From Labilibacter sediminis (GTDB taxonomy: Bacteria; Bacteroidota; Bacteroidia; Bacteroidales; Marinilabiliaceae): a stretch of 64,000 bases of DNA. Both the position numbers and the translations under genes were made by a program. The stretch is taken from NCBI RefSeq assembly GCF_005877885.1, contig NZ_VCHY01000020.1, positions 1 to 64,000 on the forward strand, read 5' to 3'. The notes under the pieces were generated by a model that saw nothing but the letters and a program-made list of their open reading frames with translations, was not told the origin of the DNA and did not search any database. This document shows, one piece after another, positions 36,692 through 46,359 of the stretch. Every line of letters starts with the position of its first letter. Position 1 is the first letter of the stretch.

Positions 36692-37834
36692 TTATTTTTT
36701 TACAGGTTCTAATGTTCTTAAAAGGCACCCTGTCGGACAAACGGAGCACCATGGTTTATTTATAAAGATTGACAATAGTAATACCACTGCTGTTAATATT
36801 ATTATGCCATATCCCGCAATTTTAAACGAAAAAATCATGAAAGGTTCTAAAGTGGATAGTTCCATATTAAATCCAGACAATAAAGCCACCCAAATAACGG
36901 TCAGGTATAATTGCGACAGGGATATATTTTTCCATCTAATAGTTTGTAATGTTCTTTTTTTAATTGGAGATATCTGCCCCACCAACTCCTGCATTGCGCC
37001 CATGGGACATATATACAAGCAATAAAAGCTACGTTGTTTTAACCAGGGAATGATTATAGCGAGGAGAAGCAACACCGCAACCTCCCAATTGCTTTGCCAA
37101 GGCAAACCATTCTTTAATACTCCTTGCACAAATTCCAGCGAAAGCATTTTTCTGGCCATTACCCCCATCAGCAATACAACCACGATTAAATAATACTTTC
37201 GGTATTTTTTTAAGCCCTTTATATAAATGCTTATCACAGCATAAAATAGTAAGAGCACAAAAAGCATAGTGTTTACGGCCTTGCTCCAGTCCATTTTTTT
37301 ATCTGCTATCGAAGCGTCTAAAACAGATACAGCAACGGCTTTCAAATCCTTTAATACGGCTTCACTGGTTTCTGTTGCACCTGAAACTGCATCAACCTTA
37401 TCGTTTAATACCTCACTTAAAGCCAGGTCGCTGAATCCGTTCATAAACTCAACAGCTTTCAGATGATCTAAAAATTCAGGCGTTTCATTATTCGATAGCA
37501 TAAGTGAGCCATTAATTACCATGGTAGTATCCACAGCCCATAACACCGGAACGTAGCCTCCATAACCTGAGGTCAGTTTATACTTATAACTTGGATATAC
37601 ATAGCCCAGCTCCTTGTGCTTATTACCGTATACAAGCAGCTCACCATCTTTCTTTTCCGAAAAACCTTTTGCCTTTGGATATAATTCTTTCACCTGATCC
37701 AAGGTTAGGTGCGGCTCTTGAAACTTATCAGTAGTAAACAAACTGGTTCCACTCTGAATGGCCACAGCAAGTAGTATAATAAGCACAAGCAAATAAGTGT
37801 GAACTTGATTAAATAGCTTTTTATTCAACTTCAT
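36692..37834 (-). CDS. FMN-binding, 4Fe-4S membrane protein (NosR/NapH-like)
   Basis: 380 residues. One N-terminal helix, a periplasmic FMN_bind domain (about 60-165) with the covalent flavinylation motif DAVSGATETS, then about four to five membrane helices, a CLYICPMGA motif and a C-terminal CSVCPTGCL cysteine pair. It resembles NosR/RnfG-NapH fusions that move electrons across the membrane through covalently bound FMN. ApbE would be required in trans. It is transcribed ahead of the flavin reductase. Confidence 0.8.
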   Translation of the reverse strand: MKLNKKLFNQVHTYLLVLIILLAVAIQSGTSLFTTDKFQEPHLTLDQVKELYPKAKGFSEKKDGELLVYGNKHKELGYVYPSYKYKLTSGYGGYVPVLWAVDTTMVINGSLMLSNNETPEFLDHLKAVEFMNGFSDLALSEVLNDKVDAVSGATETSEAVLKDLKAVAVSVLDASIADKKMDWSKAVNTMLFVLLLFYAVISIYIKGLKKYRKYYLIVVVLLMGVMARKMLSLEFVQGVLKNGLPWQSNWEVAVLLLLAIIIPWLKQRSFYCLYICPMGAMQELVGQISPIKKRTLQTIRWKNISLSQLYLTVIWVALLSGFNMELSTLEPFMIFSFKIAGYGIIILTAVVLLLSIFINKPWCSVCPTGCLLRTLEPVKK

Positions 37835-38134
37835 GTAAATTTAAATTTAAGATGCACCAAAAATAACCAATCAAATGATAATGGAATCATGCCACAGCGT
37901 TAACGCATTGTTAATGTCCCATACTGGTAACATCTCGTTTAAACGAATAAATTCAGGTACGTCAGAAAGCAAAGTGTCTTTTTGTCACGAAAACATGACA
38001 GCTCAAAAGCACATTTCTGTTTATCCGTGTCATAATTGCATTAAAATGTCAGGTTTTGTCCATGGCACAGCATTTGAAATAAGGATGCTCAGAAATAATA
38101 ATTGAAAACTAAAAAGTCTTAAAAATAAATTAAA
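37835..38134. promoter_or_regulatory. dnaK upstream region with TGTCA/TGACA inverted repeat
   Basis: Around 300 bases. An inverted repeat TGTCA-N8-TGACA lies at 37983-38000. No CIRCE element is visible. An in-frame ORF across the region has no supporting features and is rejected. The repeat is a plausible regulator site for the heat-shock gene or its divergent neighbour. Confidence 0.4.
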
Positions 38135-40051
38135 ATGGGAAAAATAATTGGAATCGATTTAGGGACAACCAACTCATGCGTTTCTGTAATGGAAGGAAGC
38201 GAACCGGTTGTAATTCCAAATAGCGAAGGTAAAAGAACAACTCCATCTATTGTTGCATTTATTGATGGTGGCGAAAGAAAAGTAGGAGACCCTGCAAAAC
38301 GTCAGGCAATTACTAACCCTGCACACACAGTATACTCAATCAAGCGTTTTATTGGAGATAACTTCGATGAAATTCCAAAGGAAGTATCACGTGTACCATA
38401 TAACGTAATTAAAGGAGATAACAATACGCCACGTGTTGTTATTGAAGACAGAAAATATTCTCCACAAGAAATTTCAGCTATGATTCTTCAAAAAATGAAG
38501 AAAACTGCTGAAGATTATCTTGGACAAGAAGTAGACGAAGCCGTAGTTACTGTACCTGCTTACTTTAACGATGCTCAACGTCAGGCTACTAAAGAAGCTG
38601 GTGAAATTGCCGGTTTAAAAGTACGTCGTATCATCAATGAGCCAACTGCTGCATCTTTAGCATACGGTTTAGATAAGATGGACAAGGATATGAAAATTGC
38701 AGTATTTGACCTTGGTGGTGGTACTTTCGATATTTCTGTTCTTGAGCTTGGTGATGGTGTATTCGAAGTAAAATCAACTAACGGTGATACTCACCTTGGG
38801 GGTGATGACTTTGATGATGTAATCATTAACTGGTTAGCCGAAGAGTTTCTTAAAGATGAAGGTATTGACTTGCGTAAAGACGCGATGGCTCACCAACGTT
38901 TAAAAGATGCTGCTGAAAAAGCTAAAATTGAGCTTTCAAGCAGTAACTCTACTGAAATCAACTTGCCTTATATTATGCCTGTTGATGGTATCCCAAAGCA
39001 CTTGGTTAAAACTTTAAGCCGTGCACAGTTTGAGCAATTGGCTGATAAATTAATTCAAGCTACACTTGAGCCATGTAAAGTAGCTTTATCTGATGCAGGA
39101 ATGTCTCCTTCTGATATTGATGAAGTAATTCTTGTTGGTGGATCTACTCGTATACCTGCTATCCAGGAAATTGTTAAGAAATTCTTTGGTAAAGAAGCTT
39201 CTAAAGGTGTTAACCCTGATGAGGTTGTAGCTGTAGGTGCTGCTATCCAGGGTGGTGTTTTAACTGGTGAGGTTAAAGATGTATTGTTATTAGATGTTAC
39301 TCCCCTTTCATTAGGTATTGAAACAATGGGTGGTGTAATGACTAAGTTGATTGAAGCCAATACGACTATCCCAACTAAAAAGTCTGAAACATTTACAACT
39401 GCTGCTGATAACCAGCCTTCTGTAGAAATTCATATTGTACAGGGTGAGCGTCCAATGGCTGCTCAAAACAAAACAATTGGTCGTTTCCATTTAGATGGAA
39501 TTGCTCCTGCTCAGCGTGGTGTACCACAAATTGAAGTATCATTTGATATTGATGCCAATGGTATCCTTCATGTAACTGCTAAGGACAAAGCTACCGGTAA
39601 AGAGCAAAGTATTCGTATTGAGGCTTCTTCTGGATTAAGCGATGACGAAATCAAGCGCATGAAGGATGAAGCTGCTGCCAATGCAGAGGCTGACAACCAG
39701 GCTAAAGAAAAGATCGATAAGATGAACGGTGCTGACAGCCTTATCTTCCAAACTGAAAAGCAATTAAAAGAGTTTGGCGATAAATTACCTGCTGACAAAA
39801 AAGCGCCTATCGAAGCTGCTTTAGAAAAATTAAAAGCTGCTCACAAAGCTGAAGACTTAGCTGCTATTGACGAAGCTACTAACGAATTAAACACTGTATT
39901 CCAAGCTGCTTCTCAAGAGATGTACAATGCTAGTCAGGCAGAAGGTGGACAACCAGGTGGAGCTCAGCCGGGACCTGATGCAGGCGCACAAGCTGGTCAA
40001 CCTAAAGGTGATGACGAAGTGACAGATGTTGACTTTGAAGAAGTGAAATAG
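38135..40051 (+). CDS. dnaK: Chaperone DnaK (Hsp70)
   Basis: 638 residues. It starts [20 protein letters not shown] and has the ATPase signatures ([27 protein letters not shown]), the substrate-binding domain and the C-terminal EEVK end. Codon use looks more strongly biased than its neighbours, as expected for a highly expressed gene. It folds proteins with DnaJ and GrpE, which are not adjacent here. It ends at a strong terminator, after which the mobilizable element begins. Confidence 0.98.
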   Translation: MGKIIGIDLGTTNSCVSVMEGSEPVVIPNSEGKRTTPSIVAFIDGGERKVGDPAKRQAITNPAHTVYSIKRFIGDNFDEIPKEVSRVPYNVIKGDNNTPRVVIEDRKYSPQEISAMILQKMKKTAEDYLGQEVDEAVVTVPAYFNDAQRQATKEAGEIAGLKVRRIINEPTAASLAYGLDKMDKDMKIAVFDLGGGTFDISVLELGDGVFEVKSTNGDTHLGGDDFDDVIINWLAEEFLKDEGIDLRKDAMAHQRLKDAAEKAKIELSSSNSTEINLPYIMPVDGIPKHLVKTLSRAQFEQLADKLIQATLEPCKVALSDAGMSPSDIDEVILVGGSTRIPAIQEIVKKFFGKEASKGVNPDEVVAVGAAIQGGVLTGEVKDVLLLDVTPLSLGIETMGGVMTKLIEANTTIPTKKSETFTTAADNQPSVEIHIVQGERPMAAQNKTIGRFHLDGIAPAQRGVPQIEVSFDIDANGILHVTAKDKATGKEQSIRIEASSGLSDDEIKRMKDEAAANAEADNQAKEKIDKMNGADSLIFQTEKQLKEFGDKLPADKKAPIEAALEKLKAAHKAEDLAAIDEATNELNTVFQAASQEMYNASQAEGGQPGGAQPGPDAGAQAGQPKGDDEVTDVDFEEVK

Positions 40052-40083
40052 AAAGCGATTATTAACAATAATCAATAATTAGC

Positions 40084-40118
40084 AAAACGCAGTAAGTCTT
40101 TGATTTACTGCGTTTTTT
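40084..40118 (+). terminator. dnaK terminator
   Basis: Twelve-base arms AAAACGCAGTAA (40084-40095) and TTACTGCGTTTT (40105-40116) followed by T. A second weaker inverted repeat, TGAGAAA / TTTCTCA (40124-40153), lies right after and may belong to the element end. Confidence 0.85.
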
Positions 40119-40282
40119 ATTTGTGAGAAATTATTTACATGAATAGTTTCTCATTATTTTTTGTCACATATTTGTACCATATCTGTTCCGCGCGTTATTA
40201 GATGTTAATGTGCGCCTTAAGCGGTCTTATTTGGTCTTATGCATGCTTATTTCGTATAACAAGGCTAAAAACTGAGGAAAGT

Positions 40283-40852
40283 ATGGCAAAAAGTAACTTG
40301 AAAATACCCAGGATTTGTGAGCAATGTGGAAAGCCATTTGAAGCTAAAACTGTAGCCACTCGCTTTTGTAGCTCTTATTGTGTAAATAAATCAGGAAGAG
40401 AGAAAAAAAGAAGGGCAAAGGAAGCAGAGCAAAAGCAAATATTACTGGAAGAGTCTATTGGAAAGATTGCTGAAATTCAAACTCGACCATTTATTTCTGT
40501 TTCAGAAGCAACTGTTCTTTTTGGTATATCAAAAGATACTATTCGCCGTCTTATTAAAGCAGGAAAAATTCCGTCTTTTAATTTAGGGCAACGACTGACT
40601 AGAGTTAGTCGCACACATATTGAAGCAATGTTTACTGCAGTAGATTTGCCTGAAGTCCCCGAAGAAAAGCCTGTTCGAATGCAGTATGATAAAAATGAAT
40701 GTTATAATATAGCTGAGGTTTCCGAAAAATTTGGAGTATCTCCTTCAACTGTAAACAAAACGATTCGAAAGTACAGCATCCCCAGAAGACAAATTGGAAA
40801 GTATGTATATGTGCCTAAAGAGCAAATCGAAATGTTATTTTCAAGCAAATAA
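40283..40852 (+). CDS. Zinc-finger, double HTH DNA-binding protein
   Basis: About 189 residues from the ATG at 40283 (ribosome site GAGGAAA just upstream); the longer frame from 40202 lacks this signal. CEQC and CSSYC form a zinc knuckle (residues ~12-35), then two excisionase-type HTH motifs follow: FISVSEATVLFGISKDTIRRLI and CYNIAEVSEKFGVSPSTVNKTI. It lies 11 bases before the integrase gene and probably regulates or directs recombination of the element. Confidence 0.75.
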   Translation: MAKSNLKIPRICEQCGKPFEAKTVATRFCSSYCVNKSGREKKRRAKEAEQKQILLEESIGKIAEIQTRPFISVSEATVLFGISKDTIRRLIKAGKIPSFNLGQRLTRVSRTHIEAMFTAVDLPEVPEEKPVRMQYDKNECYNIAEVSEKFGVSPSTVNKTIRKYSIPRRQIGKYVYVPKEQIEMLFSSK

Positions 40853-40863
40853 TCTAACACCCC

Positions 40864-42126
40864 ATGAAACAATTGTCAAAAACAAAAGTAACCGTAAGGC
40901 TTCGTAAAGTGGAAGACCGAAAAGAGTGGTACATTTACTTGGAGAGTTATCCTGTATTTGTTCCAGGAAAAACGAATTCTCAGCGCATTCGTGAGTATTT
41001 AAACAGAAGTATTACAACGGTAACTTGGGATAAAAAAAGAACTGCCCGAACCAATGCAAGCGGCGTAAAAACATACAAACCCAAACGTGATGATAATGGT
41101 ATAATTATATGCCGGAGCGAACTGGATAGAGAAAGTATGCTGTATGCTGATGGTGTTCGTAAACTTCGCCAACGTGAATATGACCATGCAGATTTGTACA
41201 GTGACACTGAAACTGCCCAGGCTGAACTGAAAGAACGTTTACAGCATAATTTTGTCGAGTATTTTGAAAAGGTAACTATTAAACGCCATGGGAATAGTTC
41301 CTCGTCCATTATAGTTAATTGGCAGCGCACAAATGAATTGATAAAACTTTTTGCAGGAGATACACTTTTGTTTTCTCAAATAAATGTTGCTTTAGCTGAA
41401 AATTTTAAGCTTTTCTTGTTGTCAGCACCCCAGGGAGGTAATAAAAGTGGAATTATTTCACAAAATACCGCATCAACCTATTTCTCTATTTTTAAAGCAG
41501 TACTAAAGCAGGCTTTTATTGATGGATACTTGCAAAGTGATTTATCTGCAAAGCTTAAAGGGATTCAGGAGAAAGAATCACGCCGCGAGTATTTGACGGT
41601 GGAAGAACTGAATAAACTTGTGGCTACACCCTGCGAACGCGATGTTCTTAAACGTGCAGCACTTTTTTCTGCCCTTACTGGATTGAGGCATATTGATATT
41701 CAGAATCTTAAATGGAGTGAAATCAGTATTGAAGGTGACCAGGCAAGGCTGCATTTTACCCAGCAAAAAACAAAAGGAGTAGAATATACTCCAATTTCGG
41801 AACAAGCTTTGCAGTTATGTGGGGAAGTTGGAACGCCAGAGCAATTGGTCTTTGAAGATTTGCCGGGACCGGCATGGATTTCGCGGCCATTAAAAAATTG
41901 GATTGAAGCTGCAGGCATCAAAAAGAAGATTACTTTTCATTGCTTTCGTCACACATTTGCTACCTTGCAATTATCAAGCGGAACGGATATTTATACTGTT
42001 AGCAAGATGCTTGGGCATACTGACGTGAAAACCACTCAGATTTATGCCAAAGTGGTGGATGAGAAGAAAAATAAAGCGGCACAGGCCATAAAAATAAATA
42101 ATATACAAAACACAGATTTAAATTAG
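40864..42126 (+). CDS. Tyrosine-type integrase
   Basis: 420 residues. An Arm-type DNA-binding N-terminus is followed by a SAM-like core-binding domain (about 130-235) and the catalytic domain. The catalytic residues are all visible: Arg in ALTGLRHIDIQNLKW, Lys in QQKTKG, HCFRHTFAT (HxxR), LGHTDVKTTQ and the nucleophile Tyr in IYAKV. It inserts and excises the element by site-specific recombination. It is complete, and is first transcribed with the upstream HTH gene. Confidence 0.93.
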   Translation: MKQLSKTKVTVRLRKVEDRKEWYIYLESYPVFVPGKTNSQRIREYLNRSITTVTWDKKRTARTNASGVKTYKPKRDDNGIIICRSELDRESMLYADGVRKLRQREYDHADLYSDTETAQAELKERLQHNFVEYFEKVTIKRHGNSSSSIIVNWQRTNELIKLFAGDTLLFSQINVALAENFKLFLLSAPQGGNKSGIISQNTASTYFSIFKAVLKQAFIDGYLQSDLSAKLKGIQEKESRREYLTVEELNKLVATPCERDVLKRAALFSALTGLRHIDIQNLKWSEISIEGDQARLHFTQQKTKGVEYTPISEQALQLCGEVGTPEQLVFEDLPGPAWISRPLKNWIEAAGIKKKITFHCFRHTFATLQLSSGTDIYTVSKMLGHTDVKTTQIYAKVVDEKKNKAAQAIKINNIQNTDLN

Positions 42127-42165
42127 CGGTTAAACTCCAAAGTCGATTCTGATAAAACAAAGAAG

Positions 42166-42840
42166 ATGAATCCCAAATATCTTGAATATATCGTAGTTTA
42201 TTTGTCGGTACTGGTTGGTTGCGTATTGTTGGGAACTTGTGCCAGACTATTTGTTATTAATATTGGGGCAGATGAATTCACTGCGGGAATAGTATTCTGG
42301 GCAGTTACTATTTTAGGTGTAATAACTTACGCTATTCTTGCGCTTTTAATTGATGGGCTTTATATGGCAACCGTTCGGTGGTTTTTCCGGAAAAAGAAGC
42401 AATCAAAACTGTTTAATCTAAATTTGAATAATTCAGAAAAAATTGAACAGATTAGGACAGAGCAGCAACAGTTGAATGATAAAATCGAAAAGGACAAAAA
42501 AGATATTGCCGTTAATTACACTCAACAGGAATTCGCGGCATATTGCTCAGATGAAGATTTAGATTTGCTTTGTCAATATGTAATCCTCTATTCAGAGAAT
42601 AAATCATTAAAGGATATTCGACCCATAATTGTTAAAGATTTATCGAATCTTGATTTGTACCACTTTGGATGGAATATTTGGAATCATTTCAAAGTAAGTA
42701 AACAGATAGAGGTTGCCTCTTTTCTTAAAAAGGTATTTCCCGAATTACTTAATGATGTGGAAAAAGAAACTATCAAACGGCATTTAAAAGATGATGAATT
42801 GAAAGGTGTAGTTAAGATTCGCAAAAGCCTTTCGATGTAA
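42166..42840 (+). CDS. Element-encoded two-helix membrane protein
   Basis: 224 residues. Two membrane segments (about 10-30 and 43-70) precede a coiled coil (KIEQIRTEQQQLNDKIEKDKKDI) and a soluble helical tail. This arrangement is typical of hypothetical proteins next to integrases in Bacteroides mobilizable elements. The function is unknown; no catalytic motif is seen. Confidence 0.55.
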   Translation: MNPKYLEYIVVYLSVLVGCVLLGTCARLFVINIGADEFTAGIVFWAVTILGVITYAILALLIDGLYMATVRWFFRKKKQSKLFNLNLNNSEKIEQIRTEQQQLNDKIEKDKKDIAVNYTQQEFAAYCSDEDLDLLCQYVILYSENKSLKDIRPIIVKDLSNLDLYHFGWNIWNHFKVSKQIEVASFLKKVFPELLNDVEKETIKRHLKDDELKGVVKIRKSLSM

Positions 42841-42954
42841 CAATAATCAAAATCTCTCACCATTTTTTGTGTTTTTAAAGTGTTTTCTCAGTGTTGCAGA
42901 AACACGGCCAAAACACATGTTTTATTTGCATCATAACAATTAAAAACAATAGTT

Positions 42955-43308
42955 ATGAATGTAAATGAAATATCTTTTGAAAATCTGCCAAAAGCAGTTG
43001 CTCATTTGGTCAGTGAAGTGGAAGAACTGAAACTTCTTGTTGAAAAAGGTCAAACACCTGTATTACCTCAAAAACGTATTCCTATTGGTATTGAGGAGGC
43101 TTGCCGAATTATTGGAAAAGCAAAGCCTACCGTTTATGCACTTGTCCGTAAACGCATGCTCCCTTGTTACAAAAATGGTAAAAAACTCTACTTTTTTGAA
43201 GAGGAATTATTAGAGTGGATTACCAATGGTAAAAAGAAAACTTTACAGGAGATTGAAACCGAAGCAATGGCTGAATTCAAAAAACGACCTAAAGGTATCC
43301 GAAAATGA
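42955..43308 (+). CDS. Excisionase-type HTH protein
   Basis: 117 residues. An N-terminal coiled coil (EVEELKLLVEKG) precedes an HTH_17/MerR-like domain (IPIGIEEACRIIGKAKPTVYALVRKRMLPCYKNGKKLYF). It probably bends DNA during excision or regulates mobilisation. The stop overlaps the next start by four bases, so it is translated with the following gene. Confidence 0.75.
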   Translation: MNVNEISFENLPKAVAHLVSEVEELKLLVEKGQTPVLPQKRIPIGIEEACRIIGKAKPTVYALVRKRMLPCYKNGKKLYFFEEELLEWITNGKKKTLQEIETEAMAEFKKRPKGIRK

Positions 43309-43697
43309 ATCTGTTCGAACTGTTGGCCAATTTTTGGCGAGTAGATGAGCAGAAGAATTTCACCGGAAACGAAACTCGATTGTATTTTTTTCTCATTCAT
43401 TTGGCAAATCGCTCGTTTTGGCCCGACTGGGTTGAATTCGCAGATAAAAGAATGGTAGCCAATGCCAATATTTCTCTACAGGTGTTAAAATCTGCAAGGG
43501 AAAGATTGAGAGATGCGGAACTGTTAAACTATATCCCTGGGGGCGGTTATAGGGTTAAAACTAAGTATCAGATTCTGACACCTAAGTCCAAGCTTAAACA
43601 CCAACCTTACTATAATAGTACTAAAGACAAAAACTCAAAGATAAATTCAAATGGAAAGAAGAAAGGATTTGTCCACACAGGAAGCGATTTTGATTAA
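43305..43697 (+). CDS. Small winged-helix protein, replication-like
   Basis: 130 residues. The N-terminal ~85 residues resemble a winged-helix replication domain (WRVDEQKNFTGNETRLYFFLIHLAN, VANANISLQVLKSARERLRD). The tail is basic and asparagine/lysine-rich. Its 3' end overlaps the ATPase gene by 47 bases in another frame. Such pairs act as replication initiator plus loader in mobilizable elements; this is inferred. Confidence 0.55.
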   Translation: MNLFELLANFWRVDEQKNFTGNETRLYFFLIHLANRSFWPDWVEFADKRMVANANISLQVLKSARERLRDAELLNYIPGGGYRVKTKYQILTPKSKLKHQPYYNSTKDKNSKINSNGKKKGFVHTGSDFD

Positions 43698-44376
43698 ACC
43701 AGATTCGGTGGAAGCATTGCAAAATGATGCTAAAAAAATTATTGCTGGTGAAAAAGAAAAGAACAGGCAACGGCGTTTTTTCTTGCCATTCAAATATGCC
43801 GATTTTCGAAACTTGTTTATCTCGTTCGGTACGGTTTGTTTAAACAAACGATGCCAAAACAACAAATTTGTAATTGATGAAAATAACGAACCTGTAATAC
43901 AACAGCTGTACTTCTATGCAACCCATAATTCTTCTTTTGACGGTGATTTAACCAAAGGGATATTATTGCAAGGAAAATATGGCTGTGGTAAAACAATTCT
44001 TTTTGAGACTTACTCAATGCTTCACAACCATATTGTTACAAAATTCAATCTTAATCATCCCCTGCTTTTGTTTGTAAAATCGGTAGAACTACAGGAGCTA
44101 ATCCGAAAACAATCAGTGAAAATGTTTGTGCGTCGTCCAATGATTATTGATGAATTTGGAAGAGAATCAAAAACGATTCAGGATTATGGAAATGTTATTC
44201 GTCCAATATCTGAATTGCTGAGTTTGAGAAGTGATTTAGGAACGCTTACTCATGGTACTTCCAACTTTACATTGCAAACACTTTCATCCGAATATTTTTA
44301 TGGAAGGATGATTGGAGACCGGCTGAAAATGATGTTCAACTTCATCACTTTGCCCGGTGAAAGCAGGAGAGTTTAA
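43651..44376 (+). CDS. DnaC/IstB-like P-loop ATPase
   Basis: 241 residues. Walker A is GKYGCGKT (about residue 110-117), with Walker B in RRPMIIDEFGRE (about 168). The overall layout is like helicase loaders. The start is within the previous gene, which may mean ribosome re-initiation. It probably serves replication or mobilisation of the element's circular form. It ends just before the oriT-like palindrome. Confidence 0.7.
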   Translation: MERRKDLSTQEAILIKPDSVEALQNDAKKIIAGEKEKNRQRRFFLPFKYADFRNLFISFGTVCLNKRCQNNKFVIDENNEPVIQQLYFYATHNSSFDGDLTKGILLQGKYGCGKTILFETYSMLHNHIVTKFNLNHPLLLFVKSVELQELIRKQSVKMFVRRPMIIDEFGRESKTIQDYGNVIRPISELLSLRSDLGTLTHGTSNFTLQTLSSEYFYGRMIGDRLKMMFNFITLPGESRRV

Positions 44377-44401
44377 AATTGCCAACCTTCTAGTTTTTTA
44401 G

Positions 44402-44460
44402 AGAGCAAGTTTGTGTTTTGGTCAGACCAAAACCTTGCTCTGCGAGGCAAAACATCCCGT
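44402..44460 (+). other. Candidate oriT: large palindrome upstream of mobilization genes
   Basis: GTTTTGGTC (44415-44423) and GACCAAAAC (44425-44433) form a perfect nine-base arm pair with a one-base centre. They are extended by AGAGCAAG (44402-44409) and CTTGCTCT (44434-44441), which pair after a five-base bulge. It lies between the ATPase and the MobC-like gene, the expected place for a nick region read by the adjacent relaxase. Confidence 0.7.
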
Positions 44461-44492
44461 TGGTCTCATTAATTATTAATTGAAAGAATAAT

Positions 44493-44855
44493 ATGAAAAC
44501 GATAAAAAACAGAAATAAAAATGGCCGTCCGGTCAAAGGACTTTCGGAAAAAAAGGCCTATAAAGTAACCGTAAAAATGGCAACAGAAGAATTTTACACA
44601 CTAAAAGCCAAGGCAAAAGAAGCCGGTATTAATCGTTGCGAGTTTATTCGTTGCTGCATTCGTTCCGGTGTGGTACGACAACGGATTACACCCGATTTGA
44701 TGACGCACATCCGTCAGCTTTGCGGTATGGCAAACAATGTAAATCAGATTGCCCGAACAGCGAATGCTACTGGTTATTTTGATGTCCACCAACGATGCCT
44801 TGAGATGAATGAAAGGATAGGTAAGGTAATTAAACAGATTGATAATGATGGCTAA
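44493..44855 (+). CDS. MobC-like relaxosome accessory protein
   Basis: 120 residues with a basic N-terminus and a ribbon-helix-helix-like region (YKVTVKMATEEFYTLKAKAKEAG INRCEFIRCCI, spaced here), then the MobC motif LRQLCGMANNVNQIARTAN-like stretch (IRQLCGMANNVNQIA). It binds oriT and helps the relaxase. Its 3' end overlaps the relaxase start by 11-17 bases, so the two are coupled. Confidence 0.85.
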   Translation: MKTIKNRNKNGRPVKGLSEKKAYKVTVKMATEEFYTLKAKAKEAGINRCEFIRCCIRSGVVRQRITPDLMTHIRQLCGMANNVNQIARTANATGYFDVHQRCLEMNERIGKVIKQIDNDG

Positions 44856-45753
44856 AATTGTTCAGGGAAGCGGATTTCGGGGCACCGTAAACTATGTGAT
44901 GGATAAAAAAGATGCCCGTTTGCTTGCAGGGAATGGAGTACTATTAAATGATAAGGAATCAATCATTAAAAGTTTTATTACCCAAAGTAAAATGAAACCA
45001 AACATTTCAAAACCGGTAGCGCATATCTCTCTCAATTTCTCGGAACAAGACAAAAGCTGCTTGACCGATAAGTTTATGGTAGGTATTGCCAATGAGTATT
45101 TGGAAAAAATGGGATATGGGGACACACAATATATCGCCGTTCGCCACTTCGATACAAAACACCCACACCTGCACCTGGTGATAAACCGGATTGGCAATAA
45201 CGGAAACCGAATCTCAGATAAAAATGAAAAGTTGCGCAGCACCAAAGTTTGTAAAGAACTAACAGAAAAATATGAATTGTATTTGGCAAAAGGCAAAGAA
45301 AAGGTAAACGAACATCGATTGCGCGAACCGGATAAAACAAAATACGAAATATACAATATTCTGAAAGACGCTATTCCTAATTGTAAAAACTGGCGAGAGC
45401 TAATTGTGCAATTACATCGACAAGGCGTAAAAGTCGACTTTAAGTATAAAGGAAAAACCAAGGAGGTTCAGGGAGTGATATTCTCTAAAAACAACCTCAT
45501 TTTTAATGGTTCGAAGGTGGACAGGCAGTTCAGCTTTTCAAAAATTAATTATCAGCTGAATAATAACAATTATCAGTCTATTGTTAAAACAGAACAAGCA
45601 TTCTGGCAATCGAACAAAACCCAGTCTGCACAGAATATTTTGGGTGGTTGGCTGGCTAATACATACCCCCAGTACAACGAAGACATCGCAGAACAAAAAC
45701 GGGAAGAATTTAATAGGAGGAAACGCAAAAAGAGAAAAGGTTATAGAATGTAG
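44839..45753 (+). CDS. MobA/BmgA-type relaxase (MOB_P-like)
   Basis: 304 residues. The N-terminal relaxase domain has catalytic region MMAKIVQGSGFRGTVNYVMD, and the metal-binding HxxxxxHxHxV-type motif FDTKHPHLHLVINR at about residue 100-113. The C-terminus is short and basic (RRKRKKRKGYRM). It nicks oriT and pilots DNA during transfer. Without a coupling ATPase or mating genes nearby, transfer needs a helper. The short tail lacks a primase or helicase domain. Confidence 0.9.
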   Translation: MIMMAKIVQGSGFRGTVNYVMDKKDARLLAGNGVLLNDKESIIKSFITQSKMKPNISKPVAHISLNFSEQDKSCLTDKFMVGIANEYLEKMGYGDTQYIAVRHFDTKHPHLHLVINRIGNNGNRISDKNEKLRSTKVCKELTEKYELYLAKGKEKVNEHRLREPDKTKYEIYNILKDAIPNCKNWRELIVQLHRQGVKVDFKYKGKTKEVQGVIFSKNNLIFNGSKVDRQFSFSKINYQLNNNNYQSIVKTEQAFWQSNKTQSAQNILGGWLANTYPQYNEDIAEQKREEFNRRKRKKRKGYRM

Positions 45754-45774
45754 TTGACCTAAAAACACTTTATT

Positions 45775-46359
45775 ATGAGTAATAATTCAATAATTAGTGT
45801 GTTGTTCGAAGAGATAAAAAGTAGAATAACCTCATTAGAAAATAAAATTGATAAAATAAGTAATGCTGAAAAAACAGAAACAACTTTACCTGCCATTCCA
45901 TGCGAAGTAGATTATTCTCGTATTGAACAAATAATTCAGCAAAACATCCTAGAAATTGATTCTTCATCGAAAGAACCAAATCCACAACGGCATTATCATA
46001 CACTGGATGTGAAGTCGACAAAAGTACTGGTTGCCATTGTTGTTATGTCGCTGTTATTAAATGGGTCTTTGCTTTATAATATTCATCAATATCGTGAAAA
46101 CAAACGCCTGAATGAGAGTGATATTAAATATCGATATATAAAAGCTGCAAATGGCATAAATCCGGAGGAGCTTGATGAACTAGAAAACCACTTTCATTAC
46201 AACCGGGATAAGAAAAAAATCAGGGAAATTCGCAGGAATGTAATAGAGCATGAACGCGAGGTAAAACAACGTGCCGAAGATTTGGAACGTGCCCGATTAA
46301 AAGAAGCCCAAGCCGAGAAACTTAGACAAGAGGCAGAGGCATTAAAAGGCAATAAGTAG
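45775..46359 (+). CDS. Coiled-coil membrane protein downstream of relaxase
   Basis: 194 residues. One membrane segment (VLVAIVVMSLLLNGSLLYNI, about 83-102) separates an N-terminal coiled coil (residues 1-40) from a long charged C-terminal helix rich in Glu, Arg and Ala (about 125-194). This type of protein follows MobA in many Bacteroidetes mobilizable elements, but its function is not known. It starts 21 bases after the relaxase gene. Confidence 0.6.
   Translation: MSNNSIISVLFEEIKSRITSLENKIDKISNAEKTETTLPAIPCEVDYSRIEQIIQQNILEIDSSSKEPNPQRHYHTLDVKSTKVLVAIVVMSLLLNGSLLYNIHQYRENKRLNESDIKYRYIKAANGINPEELDELENHFHYNRDKKKIREIRRNVIEHEREVKQRAEDLERARLKEAQAEKLRQEAEALKGNK

Noticed and set aside
37875-38105. 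76-codon ORF upstream of dnaK
   Set aside because: Composition looks like non-coding DNA, and it contains the TGTCA/TGACA inverted repeat and probable promoter region of dnaK. No family resemblance.
38135-40051. CIRCE or other HrcA site near dnaK
   Set aside because: I looked for the TTAGCACTC-N9-GAGTGCTAA pattern upstream and did not find it.
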